A stretch of DNA of 11,788 nt, taken from positions 1 through 11,788 of the forward strand of contig JBEEIB010000074.1 in NCBI GenBank assembly GCA_041167675.1. The letters run 5' to 3'. The notes beneath the pieces are model-generated. The model had not been told where the DNA came from and made no database searches. It saw nothing but the letters and a program-made list of their open reading frames with translations. This DNA is from DASTDH01 sp041167675 (GTDB lineage: Bacteria; Verrucomicrobiota; Verrucomicrobiia; Chthoniobacterales; JAFAMB01). Numbering within the stretch: the stretch's first letter is position 1; each line of letters starts with the position of its first letter. This document shows, piece by piece, positions 4,881 through 11,788 of this stretch. Position numbers and translations under genes: made by a program.

Positions 4881-7355
4881 CAGATTCGTGGGATCGGACC
4901 CGAGGTCGACGTGCTCCGGCGGCGGTAAGTCGACCTTCGGAGGGGTCGACTGTCGGTCGAGTGGTCCGACGGGTTCGGCCCGGCGCACCTGGGGCGACGT
5001 TGTTGTGACGGGCAAAGCTTTCGGCGCCGGCGTAAGTGTCGGACCGGCCTGAGCAACTTGCACGTTATCCTTTCGCGGTTTGGTTGAATCGTACGGATCA
5101 TTGCCAACAACGGTAGGACCCTGCATCGTCACCGGCGGAAACTTGCCGACCTCATTGGCAGTCGTAGCACGGGGAATATCCTGGTTCCTTAAAGTCTTAA
5201 CAAAGGAACGATTGTCGTCGCCGTGCAACCAACAACGTTCTTTCGGCATCTGCTTCGGCGTAGTGAATTCGAAAAAGGTCCCTTTACGGGCCGGCAGATC
5301 CGGATCGTTCGAGACCGTCGAAAGCAAGGAACATTTCGGCGAAGCGGGCAACCCGGTATTCAAACAGACTTCCACTCTCTTTAGATCGATTGGACGTCCC
5401 AGATCTCGTGGAGGGGTTTTTGTCAGCGATGCATTCATGATGGCGGTCCAGATCGGCAAAGCGAGATCATTGCCGAACGCTCCGCGATAGATCGTTTGTG
5501 GCTTGTCGAAACCGGTCCAAACTCCACAGGTAATCTCGCTGTCGTATCCGACGAACCACGCGTCCGTGAAGTTGTATGCGGTCCCGGTTTTTCCAGCCGC
5601 CGGAAAACCTTTAAGGCCGTATGATTTCTGCGCTTTCGCGCCGGTCCCGGAGGTCAACGCATCGGTCAGGAATGAGTGGACTTCGTACGCCACTCCTGGG
5701 TCCATTACATTCTGTCGCTTGGGCTGGGCGCGAAATACTTCTTTTCCATCCTGTGTTTCAATTCGCGCTATGAGAAACAGGCCCTCCGGACGCGTCCCGC
5801 CACCGGGGAACGCGCTGTAAGCCGTGACCATATCCTCAAGCGTAACCTCGCTGCTTCCCAGAAATGTGGTGGGAAACGGGCGCAAGTCTTCATCGATACC
5901 GGCTTGTTTTGCTAGTTGAATCACCGAATCGAGGCCGGTCTCAATCCCCAACCGGACCGTGGCAGCATTTTTTGATTCGGCGAGTACTTGCCGGAGCGGG
6001 ATTGGGCCTTCGTAACGATTTTCCTCTCGTTCCACTCCCCATTCACCGAGGATTCCGGTGGTACCTCCAATCATTACTTGGCGGTTATCCAAAGCCGAAT
6101 CATCGGCCAACGAACCCGGAAAGATCCCTTTGCTAAATGCGCCTGCGAAAACGAAAGGTATAAACGCGGTTCCAGCCGGCCTTTTTGATTGATAGGTCCG
6201 GTTGTATTGGCTTTGCCCGTAATCGCGCCCACCTACCATCGCGAGAATACCTCCTGTTCGATTATCCAGCGCCAACACTGCACCTTGGAGATACTCGGGA
6301 GAAGGAGGATTTCCTCCTTCCCTATGAATCGTTTTCCAGGCCTTCAGTTTTTCCGTGTAATCAGCATAATTCTGGTGATGGTAATCGCTCCGATTCTCAA
6401 CCTGGAGGAGCTCTCGTTGTAGAGCCTCCTCCGCAGTGCGCTGGAGTACCGGATCAATCGTCGTGTAGATCTTATAGCCACCACTTACCAGAGACTCTAA
6501 ATCGAGCTCTTCCTGAATCTGCTCCCGGACAAAGTCGATCAGATAGGACTGAAATACGACTTGGCCCTTTGACCGAATCTCAAGCGGCTTACTGGCCTCC
6601 TCCTTCGCCTGCGCTTCGGAGATTTTGTGGTTCTCAACCATTCGGCCGAGAACGAAATCCCGCTCATTTGCCGCTGCTTCTCGGCTGTGCCAAGGCGAGA
6701 GATTGTTAGGACTCTTTAACAGGCCAGCCAACATTGCGGATTCGCCGATGCTCAGGTCCTTGGCTGACTTTCCAAAATAACCGCGCGCAGCAGCTTCAGC
6801 TCCGTACAGACCTCCTCCGAAATAAACCCGATTTAGATACAGCTCCAGAATCTTATTCTTGGGCACCGCCTTATCGATTCGCATCGCCAGGAACACTTCC
6901 AATATCTTGCGATCATAAGTGCGGTCCTTTAGATCAAATGTGTTTCGCGCGAGCTGCTGGGTCAATGTGCTTGCACCTTGACGAATTCGGCCAGCCTGGG
7001 TGTTCTTGAAAGCAGCTCGAAAAATTCCCCACAGATCAACGCCACTATGCTCGTAGAAGCGGTTATCTTCCGCGGAAATTACCGCGTTGACCAGATTCGG
7101 AGAGATTTGATCGAGACTGACCTGTTCCCGATTCTGAATAAAAATCTTCCCGTAGACCTCCCCATATCGATCGTAAACGACACTCGCCGACTCAATTTCG
7201 TCCAGTTTCTTTAAATCGAACTCGGCTACCTTTTCTTCATAACGAACAATGACCCCGAAGTAAAAACCCGCCGCGATCAGGGCAAACATCAAAACCAAAA
7301 TACTGGCCACAATAAACCAGATCCGTCGGTAAAAGGGTTTTTTGGGTTCAGTCAT
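4878..7355 (-). CDS. Class A penicillin-binding protein (PBP1A type) with altered SxxK motif
   Basis: The ATG at 7355-7353 gives 825 residues (a TTG at 7367 adds four). A transmembrane anchor (about 11-37) precedes a GT51 glycosyltransferase domain with AEDNRFYEH (catalytic E96) and GASTLTQQL (127-135), then KNKILELYLNRVYFG. The transpeptidase domain (about 355-660) keeps SKN (461-463) and KTGT (589-592). The first motif, normally GSxFKPF with the acyl-Ser and general-base Lys, reads GTAFIPF (T396, I399). The glycan-polymerase half looks active, while the crosslinking half may be dead or unusual. A Pro/Thr-rich tail of about 100 residues ends the protein. It would act in the inner membrane and periplasm in peptidoglycan assembly. 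The gene is divergent from the methyltransferase gene. Confidence 0.93.
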   Translation of the reverse strand: MTEPKKPFYRRIWFIVASILVLMFALIAAGFYFGVIVRYEEKVAEFDLKKLDEIESASVVYDRYGEVYGKIFIQNREQVSLDQISPNLVNAVISAEDNRFYEHSGVDLWGIFRAAFKNTQAGRIRQGASTLTQQLARNTFDLKDRTYDRKILEVFLAMRIDKAVPKNKILELYLNRVYFGGGLYGAEAAARGYFGKSAKDLSIGESAMLAGLLKSPNNLSPWHSREAAANERDFVLGRMVENHKISEAQAKEEASKPLEIRSKGQVVFQSYLIDFVREQIQEELDLESLVSGGYKIYTTIDPVLQRTAEEALQRELLQVENRSDYHHQNYADYTEKLKAWKTIHREGGNPPSPEYLQGAVLALDNRTGGILAMVGGRDYGQSQYNRTYQSKRPAGTAFIPFVFAGAFSKGIFPGSLADDSALDNRQVMIGGTTGILGEWGVEREENRYEGPIPLRQVLAESKNAATVRLGIETGLDSVIQLAKQAGIDEDLRPFPTTFLGSSEVTLEDMVTAYSAFPGGGTRPEGLFLIARIETQDGKEVFRAQPKRQNVMDPGVAYEVHSFLTDALTSGTGAKAQKSYGLKGFPAAGKTGTAYNFTDAWFVGYDSEITCGVWTGFDKPQTIYRGAFGNDLALPIWTAIMNASLTKTPPRDLGRPIDLKRVEVCLNTGLPASPKCSLLSTVSNDPDLPARKGTFFEFTTPKQMPKERCWLHGDDNRSFVKTLRNQDIPRATTANEVGKFPPVTMQGPTVVGNDPYDSTKPRKDNVQVAQAGPTLTPAPKALPVTTTSPQVRRAEPVGPLDRQSTPPKVDLPPPEHVDLGSDPTNL

Positions 7356-7749
7356 AGAAAACGACAAGCCTGACAGCTTTCACCAGCCTTGGGTGGGTTC
7401 AAATGAAAAAAACTTGGTAGTTCGCCAATGGCAATCTTCAGCGGCGACTGTCCGGCGAAGAACCCTGTCTTGTCCAACCTGAAAATCCGAACCGAGCGAT
7501 TGATTCAGACCCGCCGCAAATCACAGTCGCCTTAGGGTCTTTTGCCGGGCGCCTGGTAATCAACCCTGATGGAGATTGCGCGTTTTGGGTAGGCACACGA
7601 ATCACTTCGCTCCAACCGTCTCGAGCAGGAGCGCCGAGGGCGTAGCGGGACGGTCGCCGCTACCGAAAATGCAATGTGCCCTTCGCTGATTGTTCCCGAC
7701 GTTCCATCGACGCTCGAGTTTTTCAGCCAAAGAGCTTAAAGAAACACAA
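7356..7749. other. Divergent intergenic region between PBP and methyltransferase genes
   Basis: No convincing gene lies in these 394 bp; the methyltransferase frame is open back to a TTG at 7690, so the true gap may be shorter. It contains a 9-bp inverted repeat, ggcgactgt (7443-7451) with acagtcgcc (7523-7531), and a palindromic repeat-like block at 7615-7663. Promoters for both flanking genes are expected here, but no clear -35/-10 pair stood out. Confidence 0.5.
7615..7663. repeat. Palindromic intergenic block
   Basis: Nested and competing complementarities occur: accgtc (7615-7620) with gacggt (7649-7654), ctcg (7620-7623) with cgag (7635-7638), and gtagcgg (7642-7648) with ccgctac (7657-7663). 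This is the layout of a REP-type repeat with alternative folds. Whether it recurs in the genome cannot be seen from the window. Confidence 0.4.
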
Positions 7750-8913
7750 GTGAGCCGATCTAACGAGTTAGCCGACCTCATTCGCGATCAGATCTGTAAG
7801 AGTGGTCCGGTCTCATTCGCCTGGTTTATGGGGCAAGCGCTCTACCATCCGATCCATGGATATTATTCGAGCGAGCGCCATCGGGTTGGACGAGCCGGCG
7901 ACTTTTTTACCAATGTCAGCGTTGGCGAAATTTTCGGAGAGATTTTGGCAGCTCAGTTTGTCGAGCTATTCGATCTTCTTGGAACATCCGACTGGCTTAA
8001 AATTCTGGAGCAAGGAGCGGAGAATGGTCAATTGGCCAAAGATGTGACTAGGGCGCTTGCTAGGGAACCAAAATCGGTCGGATGGGAATACTGGATTGTT
8101 GAGCCATCAGCCGGAAAAGCAGGCAATCAAAGGGCCCATGTCGGCCAAACGTCCATTCCGACTCACTGGATTGCAGGCCTCGAACAATTGGACCCTTTCT
8201 CCGGGATTATTTTTTGTAACGAATTGCTGGATGCATTGCCCTGTTACCTGGTGGAACATGACGGCAGGAAATGGATGGAGGTTCGTGTCCAGGAGAAGAA
8301 CGAGGTGTTCGAATTCGTCCTTCGCCCCATCGAGAACGTGGATCTCATTCGTCAAGTGGGACGGCTGCCGCCACCTTCGATTACTCCGTATCGAACCGAG
8401 GTCAATCTTGCGACATTGGATTGGGTAAAATCGGCCGCTCGAGCCCTGAATCGCGGGTTTATTCTCATCATCGATTACGGTTTTCCCAGAGACGAACTCT
8501 ATTCACCGCTTAGGACAGAGGGGACCCTCGCTGGCTATTATCAACACCAGCGACTAAAGGATGTGTTACAACGTCCCGGCGAAATCGATATCACCGCGCA
8601 TATCGACTTCTCGGCCATCGCCGAAGCTGCCTCGAGCGAGGGATGCGCCGTCCTGGGATTTACCGATCAACATCACTTTATGGTAGGCGCGGCCGAACGG
8701 CGGCTCCTCGAAATCGAACGGCTCGTGGGGGCCGGATCGATGTCGCCAGACCAGCAACGCTTTCTGCGCGGGTACAAAAGCCTGATGCATCCGAATACGA
8801 TGGGCCTCGCATTCAAATATTTGCTGTTAGGAAAAGGTGTAGCAGCGGCTCAAGCTCCGACCGGATTTAAATACGCAAAGGATCCGGCACCCACTCTCCG
8901 ACTCAGAGAATAG
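7750..8913 (+). CDS. MidA/NDUFAF7-family SAM-dependent protein methyltransferase (COG1565)
   Basis: From the GTG at 7750 the product has 387 residues. The family N-terminus SFAWFMGQALYHPIHGYYS is followed by GDFFTNVSVGEIFGE, SAM motif I ILEQGAENGQLA (about 85-96), CNELLDALP (about 156-164), IIDYG, GTLAGYYQH and DITAHIDFSAIAEAA, all characteristic of the COG1565 family. The eukaryotic member NDUFAF7 methylates an arginine of a complex I subunit; bacterial substrates are mostly unknown, so a respiratory-chain role is only suggested by homology. A TTG at 7690 would add 20 unconserved residues. The last base of motif I deviates mildly (QGAENG for the usual GAGxG). No obvious operon partner: the PBP gene diverges upstream and the amidase gene converges downstream. 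Confidence 0.87.
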   Translation: MSRSNELADLIRDQICKSGPVSFAWFMGQALYHPIHGYYSSERHRVGRAGDFFTNVSVGEIFGEILAAQFVELFDLLGTSDWLKILEQGAENGQLAKDVTRALAREPKSVGWEYWIVEPSAGKAGNQRAHVGQTSIPTHWIAGLEQLDPFSGIIFCNELLDALPCYLVEHDGRKWMEVRVQEKNEVFEFVLRPIENVDLIRQVGRLPPPSITPYRTEVNLATLDWVKSAARALNRGFILIIDYGFPRDELYSPLRTEGTLAGYYQHQRLKDVLQRPGEIDITAHIDFSAIAEAASSEGCAVLGFTDQHHFMVGAAERRLLEIERLVGAGSMSPDQQRFLRGYKSLMHPNTMGLAFKYLLLGKGVAAAQAPTGFKYAKDPAPTLRLRE

Positions 8914-8964
8914 TTAGGATGGGCACACGCCCCGCAATCAGAATCTGGATCCGATCGCCTAACT
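8912..8964. repeat. Inverted repeat starting in the methyltransferase stop codon
   Basis: agttagg (8912-8918) and cctaact (8958-8964) are perfect complements; the left arm begins inside the TAG stop (8911-8913). The loop contains gggc-acac-gccc (8921-8932). A run of seven T lies further on at 9000-9006 without a strong stem directly before it. This may act in ending the convergent transcripts, but it is weaker than the 4790-4880 palindrome. Confidence 0.35.
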
Positions 8965-9041
8965 CGCCGGGTAAAGCGGGTCAAATACCTCCAGGAGCCT
9001 TTTTTTATATCAGCGGATACGCAACCGGCTATTGGCTATTA

Positions 9042-10913
9042 CTAGAAACTCGGTGGACGCGCGTGGTGAAATCCAGTCGCTTCTTGATACGCACGGGCGA
9101 ACGCGAGCAGCTTTTCATCTTCGTAGTGCCGGCCCAGGAAGGTGATACTCACCGGTGTCCCCGGACCACCGACACTGTCATCATCGCCGGTATCGAGGGA
9201 TGGAGGTTTAGGTGCATCATTCCTACGCAGGCCACCCGGGACAATTACCGCCGGATGTCCGGTCAGGTTCGTGAGAGTAAGCTGCGGGCCGGAGCTTCTG
9301 GCTAGAACTACATCATGTTCGCTGAAAATCTTTTTCATCTCTCGGATGGCCAAGGTTCGGACACGGTTGGCCTGAATGTAATCAACCGCAGGATAAAAGC
9401 GCGCCACGCGGAACTGGTTGGGCCAATCCTCTGGGCTTTGTTCCGTGAGCAGCTTATCCCGACCCGACAGAATGAGATCATCGAATGCAGCTGCTGCCTC
9501 AGCGATCAGCAACGGGACCAGAGCATCGAATGGAAGATCGGGAAGGTCTACCGGATGCGGGTCGACGCCTAGCCGCCGAATTTGTTCGAGAGCCGCTACA
9601 TCAAACTGGTGGTCATAAACCTGTCGCTTGTAGGTCGCATCGCGATCCGGCTGCTTATCGTGCCATTCCTTTAACTCGGCATCACTCAATCCTTCTGGCT
9701 GTTTTTCGGGTTCTGGCAATTGCTCAAAATCAGCCCGTATGTAAGCAACTTTCAGCTGCTTCCAGTTGAAATCGGCATCCCAGACGAATGGGAATGGAAT
9801 CACGCTCGAGTCGCTATCATCGGGACCGTAGATCGCTTGCATCACAAGCGCGCAGTCTTCCGCCGCGCGACAAATTGGTCCTAGCTTGTCCATCGTCCAC
9901 GCCAACGCCATTGCACCGGTACGCGGTACAAACCCAAATGTCGGTCGATAACCGGTCGTACCGCAGCGGGTCGACGGAGACGATATAGAACCAAGAGTCT
10001 CGGAACCGATCGTAAAGGCGACACAACCAGCAGCAGTTGCCGCCGCTGGTCCGGCCGACGAGCCGCTGGAGCCTTGAGAGAGGTTCCAAGGGTTGAGTGT
10101 ACGTCCAGCGAACCACTTGTCTCCCATCGCGAGAGCTCCTGATGTCAATTTAGCAATGAGAACCGCACCAGCCTCGTCCAAACGTTTCACAACTGTGGCA
10201 TCTTCGTCGATCGATTGATTCTCGAACCCGCCAGCACCCCACGTCGTTGGATAACCCCGGACTGCCAGGAGATCTTTAGCGCCCCAAGGAATCCCATGTA
10301 AGGGCCCCCGGTAACTACCTTTAGCAATCTCTTCGTCGGCCTTCCTTGCTTGCGCCTTCGCTCTTTCTTCCGTGAGCGTAATCGTGAAATGCAGTTTGGG
10401 ATCGAATCGTTTCAACCGAGCGAGATACATCTCGGTGAGCGCAACTGAGGAGACCTTTTTCTCGCGAATCAATTCGCCAAGTTCTCGCACCGTAGCAAAA
10501 GCCAGCTCTTCCAAATTGGCCGGGACGGGCTGGTTCACGATTGCTGGAGCAGAGCTGATTGCCTTCGCCATCCGCTCAATTCGAATATCGCTCCCAGAGC
10601 GACAATCTAGTCCCAGTAATGGATCGAAACGGAATGCCGGTGGCAAATCGTTGGGGAGATGAATCGCCCGGACTTTCACGATGCTGTTCCGCTGGTCGCG
10701 CAACTGCGAGAGCATCGCTTGCTTTTGTTCGGGCAAGATCGTGATACCAGCCAGTTCCGCCGCCTGATCAATGATTTCAGGACTGATTGGCTCGCTCGGG
10801 CTCGCCGCAGCCAGCGCATAAAGCACTCCAACAAAGAAACTGGAGACGACCCCAACACCACCACAGATCGTTAGAAACTCCCTCCGGCTCGGGATAAAAG
10901 AACTTTGGCTCAT
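9042..10913 (-). CDS. Amidase-signature family hydrolase with Tat signal
   Basis: The ATG at 10913-10911 gives 623 residues beginning with a twin-arginine signal, PSRREFLTICGGVGVVSSFF, predicting export in folded form. The amidase-signature core has the catalytic Lys in GIPWGAKDLL (about K213), the Ser-rich loop GSSGSSAGPAAA (cis-Ser about S285) and the nucleophile in GSETLGSISSPS (about S309); the 24-residue Ser-Ser spacing fits the family. The usual GGSSGG and GGSIR are relaxed to SSGSSAG and LGSIS. A Gln/Ala-rich region of about 120 residues precedes the core. Family members hydrolyse amide bonds of small molecules, including Glu-tRNA(Gln) amidation by GatA, but export and a single-gene setting argue against GatA. 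Substrate unknown. A TTG at 10967 would add 18 residues before the Tat motif and is not favoured. Confidence 0.9.
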   Translation of the reverse strand: MSQSSFIPSRREFLTICGGVGVVSSFFVGVLYALAAASPSEPISPEIIDQAAELAGITILPEQKQAMLSQLRDQRNSIVKVRAIHLPNDLPPAFRFDPLLGLDCRSGSDIRIERMAKAISSAPAIVNQPVPANLEELAFATVRELGELIREKKVSSVALTEMYLARLKRFDPKLHFTITLTEERAKAQARKADEEIAKGSYRGPLHGIPWGAKDLLAVRGYPTTWGAGGFENQSIDEDATVVKRLDEAGAVLIAKLTSGALAMGDKWFAGRTLNPWNLSQGSSGSSAGPAAATAAGCVAFTIGSETLGSISSPSTRCGTTGYRPTFGFVPRTGAMALAWTMDKLGPICRAAEDCALVMQAIYGPDDSDSSVIPFPFVWDADFNWKQLKVAYIRADFEQLPEPEKQPEGLSDAELKEWHDKQPDRDATYKRQVYDHQFDVAALEQIRRLGVDPHPVDLPDLPFDALVPLLIAEAAAAFDDLILSGRDKLLTEQSPEDWPNQFRVARFYPAVDYIQANRVRTLAIREMKKIFSEHDVVLARSSGPQLTLTNLTGHPAVIVPGGLRRNDAPKPPSLDTGDDDSVGGPGTPVSITFLGRHYEDEKLLAFARAYQEATGFHHARPPSF

Positions 10914-11043
10914 CCTAAAAATGTACTGATCATTGTTGCTATCGCTTGGCGTGGCATATGCAAGCAACTAAAGACACAGTTTCAAAAAACGGGCATCGTT
11001 GCTCAACCCCTCGGTCTCGGCGGGCGCGTCCTCGCGCTGAGAA

Positions 11044-11095
11044 CGCGATCCACGACTTTGGCGGTTGATGAATCCCAAGACATTCGTGGTCCGCG
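11044..11095. repeat. Imperfect inverted repeat next to the tRNA fragment
   Basis: cgcgatccacga (11044-11055) and tcgtggtccgcg (11084-11095) pair at 10 of 12 positions around a 28-nt loop. It lies just beyond the 3' end of the tRNA-Leu remnant. It may be the old terminator or processing structure downstream of the original tRNA gene, though no T-run follows. Confidence 0.35.
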
Positions 11096-11100
11096 AATCA

Positions 11101-11152
11101 TGCCGGGGAGGGGACTCGAACCCCTAAGGATTGCTCCACCAGATCCTAAGTC
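11101..11152 (-). other. 3' portion of tRNA-Leu(UAG), probable integration attachment site
   Basis: Read on the minus strand, this segment supplies the anticodon loop CTTAGGA (anticodon TAG at 11148-11146), the 3' side of the anticodon stem TCTGG, a class II variable arm with GGA/TCC pairing, a perfect T-arm AGGGG-TTCGAGT-CCCCT (11125-11109), and the 3' acceptor strand CCCCGGC plus discriminator A (11108-11101). No CCA is encoded. Upstream of the anticodon stem the homology stops: the 5' stem reads TCCGA with a C-T mismatch, there is no D-arm, and no GCCGGGG acceptor partner. Tyrosine-recombinase elements commonly leave exactly such a 3' tRNA fragment at one end, and a recombinase gene lies 112 bp away. 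Confidence 0.75.
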
Positions 11153-11238
11153 GGATGTGGCTCAGAGGAGAAGTTGCTCTCTCCTAGGCATTTAGAGGAG
11201 CCAAGTGTCATGATGTGGCGCGAAAAGTCTTGTTTTAG

Positions 11239-11258
11239 TGCGACTATTTGCGACTATA
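11239..11258 (+). repeat. Tandem TGCGACTAT direct repeat before the integrase gene
   Basis: TGCGACTAT occurs at 11239-11247 and again at 11249-11257, a 10-bp period that places both copies on the same helix face, ending a few bases before the proposed integrase start. Possible arm-type binding sites for the recombinase or an operator; function is inferred from location only. Confidence 0.5.
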
Positions 11259-11264
11259 GGCCCT

Positions 11265-11788
11265 GTGCCACGAACCGCTACACTCAAGCCGCTTCGCCGA
11301 AAGTCGCGAAAAGGCCAGGGTCTAGCGTCATGGGTGGTCAATGTGCCGGCCGTCCTTTCAGATACTGGAAAACGCCAGGAACTATTTTTCGAAACAGAAA
11401 AGAAAGCCTCGGCTGAATGCGAAAAGCTTAAGGCAAGGAAAGACAATTTCGGTCGGTCCCTCTCCTCTCTTACTGCCACTAGAATGGCTGAAGCCGCCGA
11501 AGCATACAAGTTGCTAGAGGGCGGGTCGGCTTCGCTTCTGGATGCTGTTCACGGCTTCCTAGCGGTCCAGAAGGCGAGGAAAGCTAGCGTCAACTTCCTT
11601 GATCTCTTCAACCTCTTCCTAGAAGCCAAGAAGGACCGCAATGAGCAATACAGGCGCGAGCTCCGCGTTACTCGCAATCGATTCCCGCAGCTGCATAACC
11701 GATTGGTGTCCGATCTCTCTTATCGCGAGTTAGAACCACTCTTGATGGAAATAACGCCTGGCGGCCGCAACGCGGTGATGCGCTATCT
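11265..11788 (+). CDS. Tyrosine recombinase/integrase, N-terminal part (runs off the window)
   Basis: From the GTG at 11265 (preceded by ATAGG with short spacing) 174 codons stay open to the window edge. The N-terminus is basic (PRTATLKPLRRKSRKGQG), then has WVVNVPAVLSDTGKRQELFF, the strand-rich arm-binding-like segment, followed by an alpha-helical linker (EKKASAECEKLKARKDNFG). A core-binding (SAM-like) domain begins near FLDLFNLFLEAKK and continues through LSYRELEPLLMEI and GGRNAVMRY. This is the usual order in phage-type integrases; the catalytic R-H-R-Y domain lies outside the window. An in-frame GTG at 11238 could start it 9 codons earlier; an in-frame TGA at 11213-11215 limits it upstream. 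Its position beside the truncated tRNA-Leu explains its role in site-specific integration. Confidence 0.75.
   Translation, partial: MPRTATLKPLRRKSRKGQGLASWVVNVPAVLSDTGKRQELFFETEKKASAECEKLKARKDNFGRSLSSLTATRMAEAAEAYKLLEGGSASLLDAVHGFLAVQKARKASVNFLDLFNLFLEAKKDRNEQYRRELRVTRNRFPQLHNRLVSDLSYRELEPLLMEITPGGRNAVMRY

Larger units (their letters stand above)
11153..11788 (+). mobile_element. Left end of an element integrated at tRNA-Leu (continues past the window)
   Basis: The tRNA fragment points with its 3' end to the left, so the foreign DNA replaces its 5' half and lies to the right. The visible part contains an intergenic stretch with hairpin aggaga/tctcct (11166-11171, 11180-11185), a 10-bp direct repeat (11239-11258) and the start of a recombinase gene. 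A restored complete tRNA-Leu(UAG) would be expected at the far end. Confidence 0.55.

Noticed and set aside
7443..7551. Insertion-sequence remnant with 9-bp inverted repeats
   Set aside because: Only the ggcgactgt/acagtcgcc pair is perfect; flanking similarity is in the wrong order for a nested terminal repeat and no transposase remnant is visible.
8980..9006. Strong intrinsic terminator at the T-run
   Set aside because: The seven T are real, but the sequence directly before them forms no convincing GC stem.
11101..11190. Complete tRNA-Leu gene
   Set aside because: The sequence before the anticodon stem cannot form a D-arm or pair with the CCCCGGC acceptor strand.
11192..11509. 105-residue minus-strand gene
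   Set aside because: It is antisense to the integrase frame, which continues open to the window edge with clear integrase motifs.

Overview
The window looks like chromosomal DNA of a Gram-negative soil bacterium, most likely a verrucomicrobial lineage (Chthoniobacterales or 'Candidatus Udaeobacter' type). This is inferred from protein style (FHA-cyclase, S23 four-helix protein, integrase N-terminus), the scarcity of Shine-Dalgarno sequences, and gaps rich in palindromic repeats. I could not run a similarity search. All complete genes read as housekeeping or regulatory; the accessory DNA consists of two elements at the edges plus repeats in the gaps.

Layout. 1-105 is the 3' end of a membrane protein gene. 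106-723 is a compact element: a four-helix-bundle (S23/IVP family) gene flanked by two inverted arrays of a 10-bp repeat whose outermost 19 bp are near-perfect terminal inverted repeats. It fills the space between two convergent stop codons. 725-1895 (minus) holds an FHA-adenylate cyclase and a small single-pass membrane protein. 2236-4792 (plus) holds threonine synthase, a GG-tailed MoaD/ThiS sulfur-carrier protein 5 bp downstream, and an exported two-lobed retropepsin-like aspartic protease. 4790-4880 is a long palindrome containing both convergent stop codons. 4878-7355 (minus) is a class A penicillin-binding protein whose SxxK motif reads T-A-F-I. 7750-8913 (plus) is a MidA/NDUFAF7-type methyltransferase. 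9042-10913 (minus) is a Tat-exported amidase. 11101-11152 is the 3' portion of a tRNA-Leu(UAG) gene without its 5' half, followed by the N-terminus of a tyrosine recombinase running off the window. This is read as the attachment-site edge of an integrated element extending to the right.

Functionally, thrC with the sulfur carrier is a probable operon (amino-acid or sulfur metabolism). The PBP and amidase are envelope or exported enzymes and the cyclase is a signalling protein; no single pathway links them. The best candidate for something undescribed is the 106-723 element: a small RNA-binding-type protein gene, no transposase, and arrays that would let its transcript fold back on itself, reminiscent of 23S rRNA intervening sequences but located between protein genes. 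Secondary points are the PBP without its acylation serine and lysine, the tandem-lobed protease, and stop-codon-embedded palindromes in the convergent gaps.
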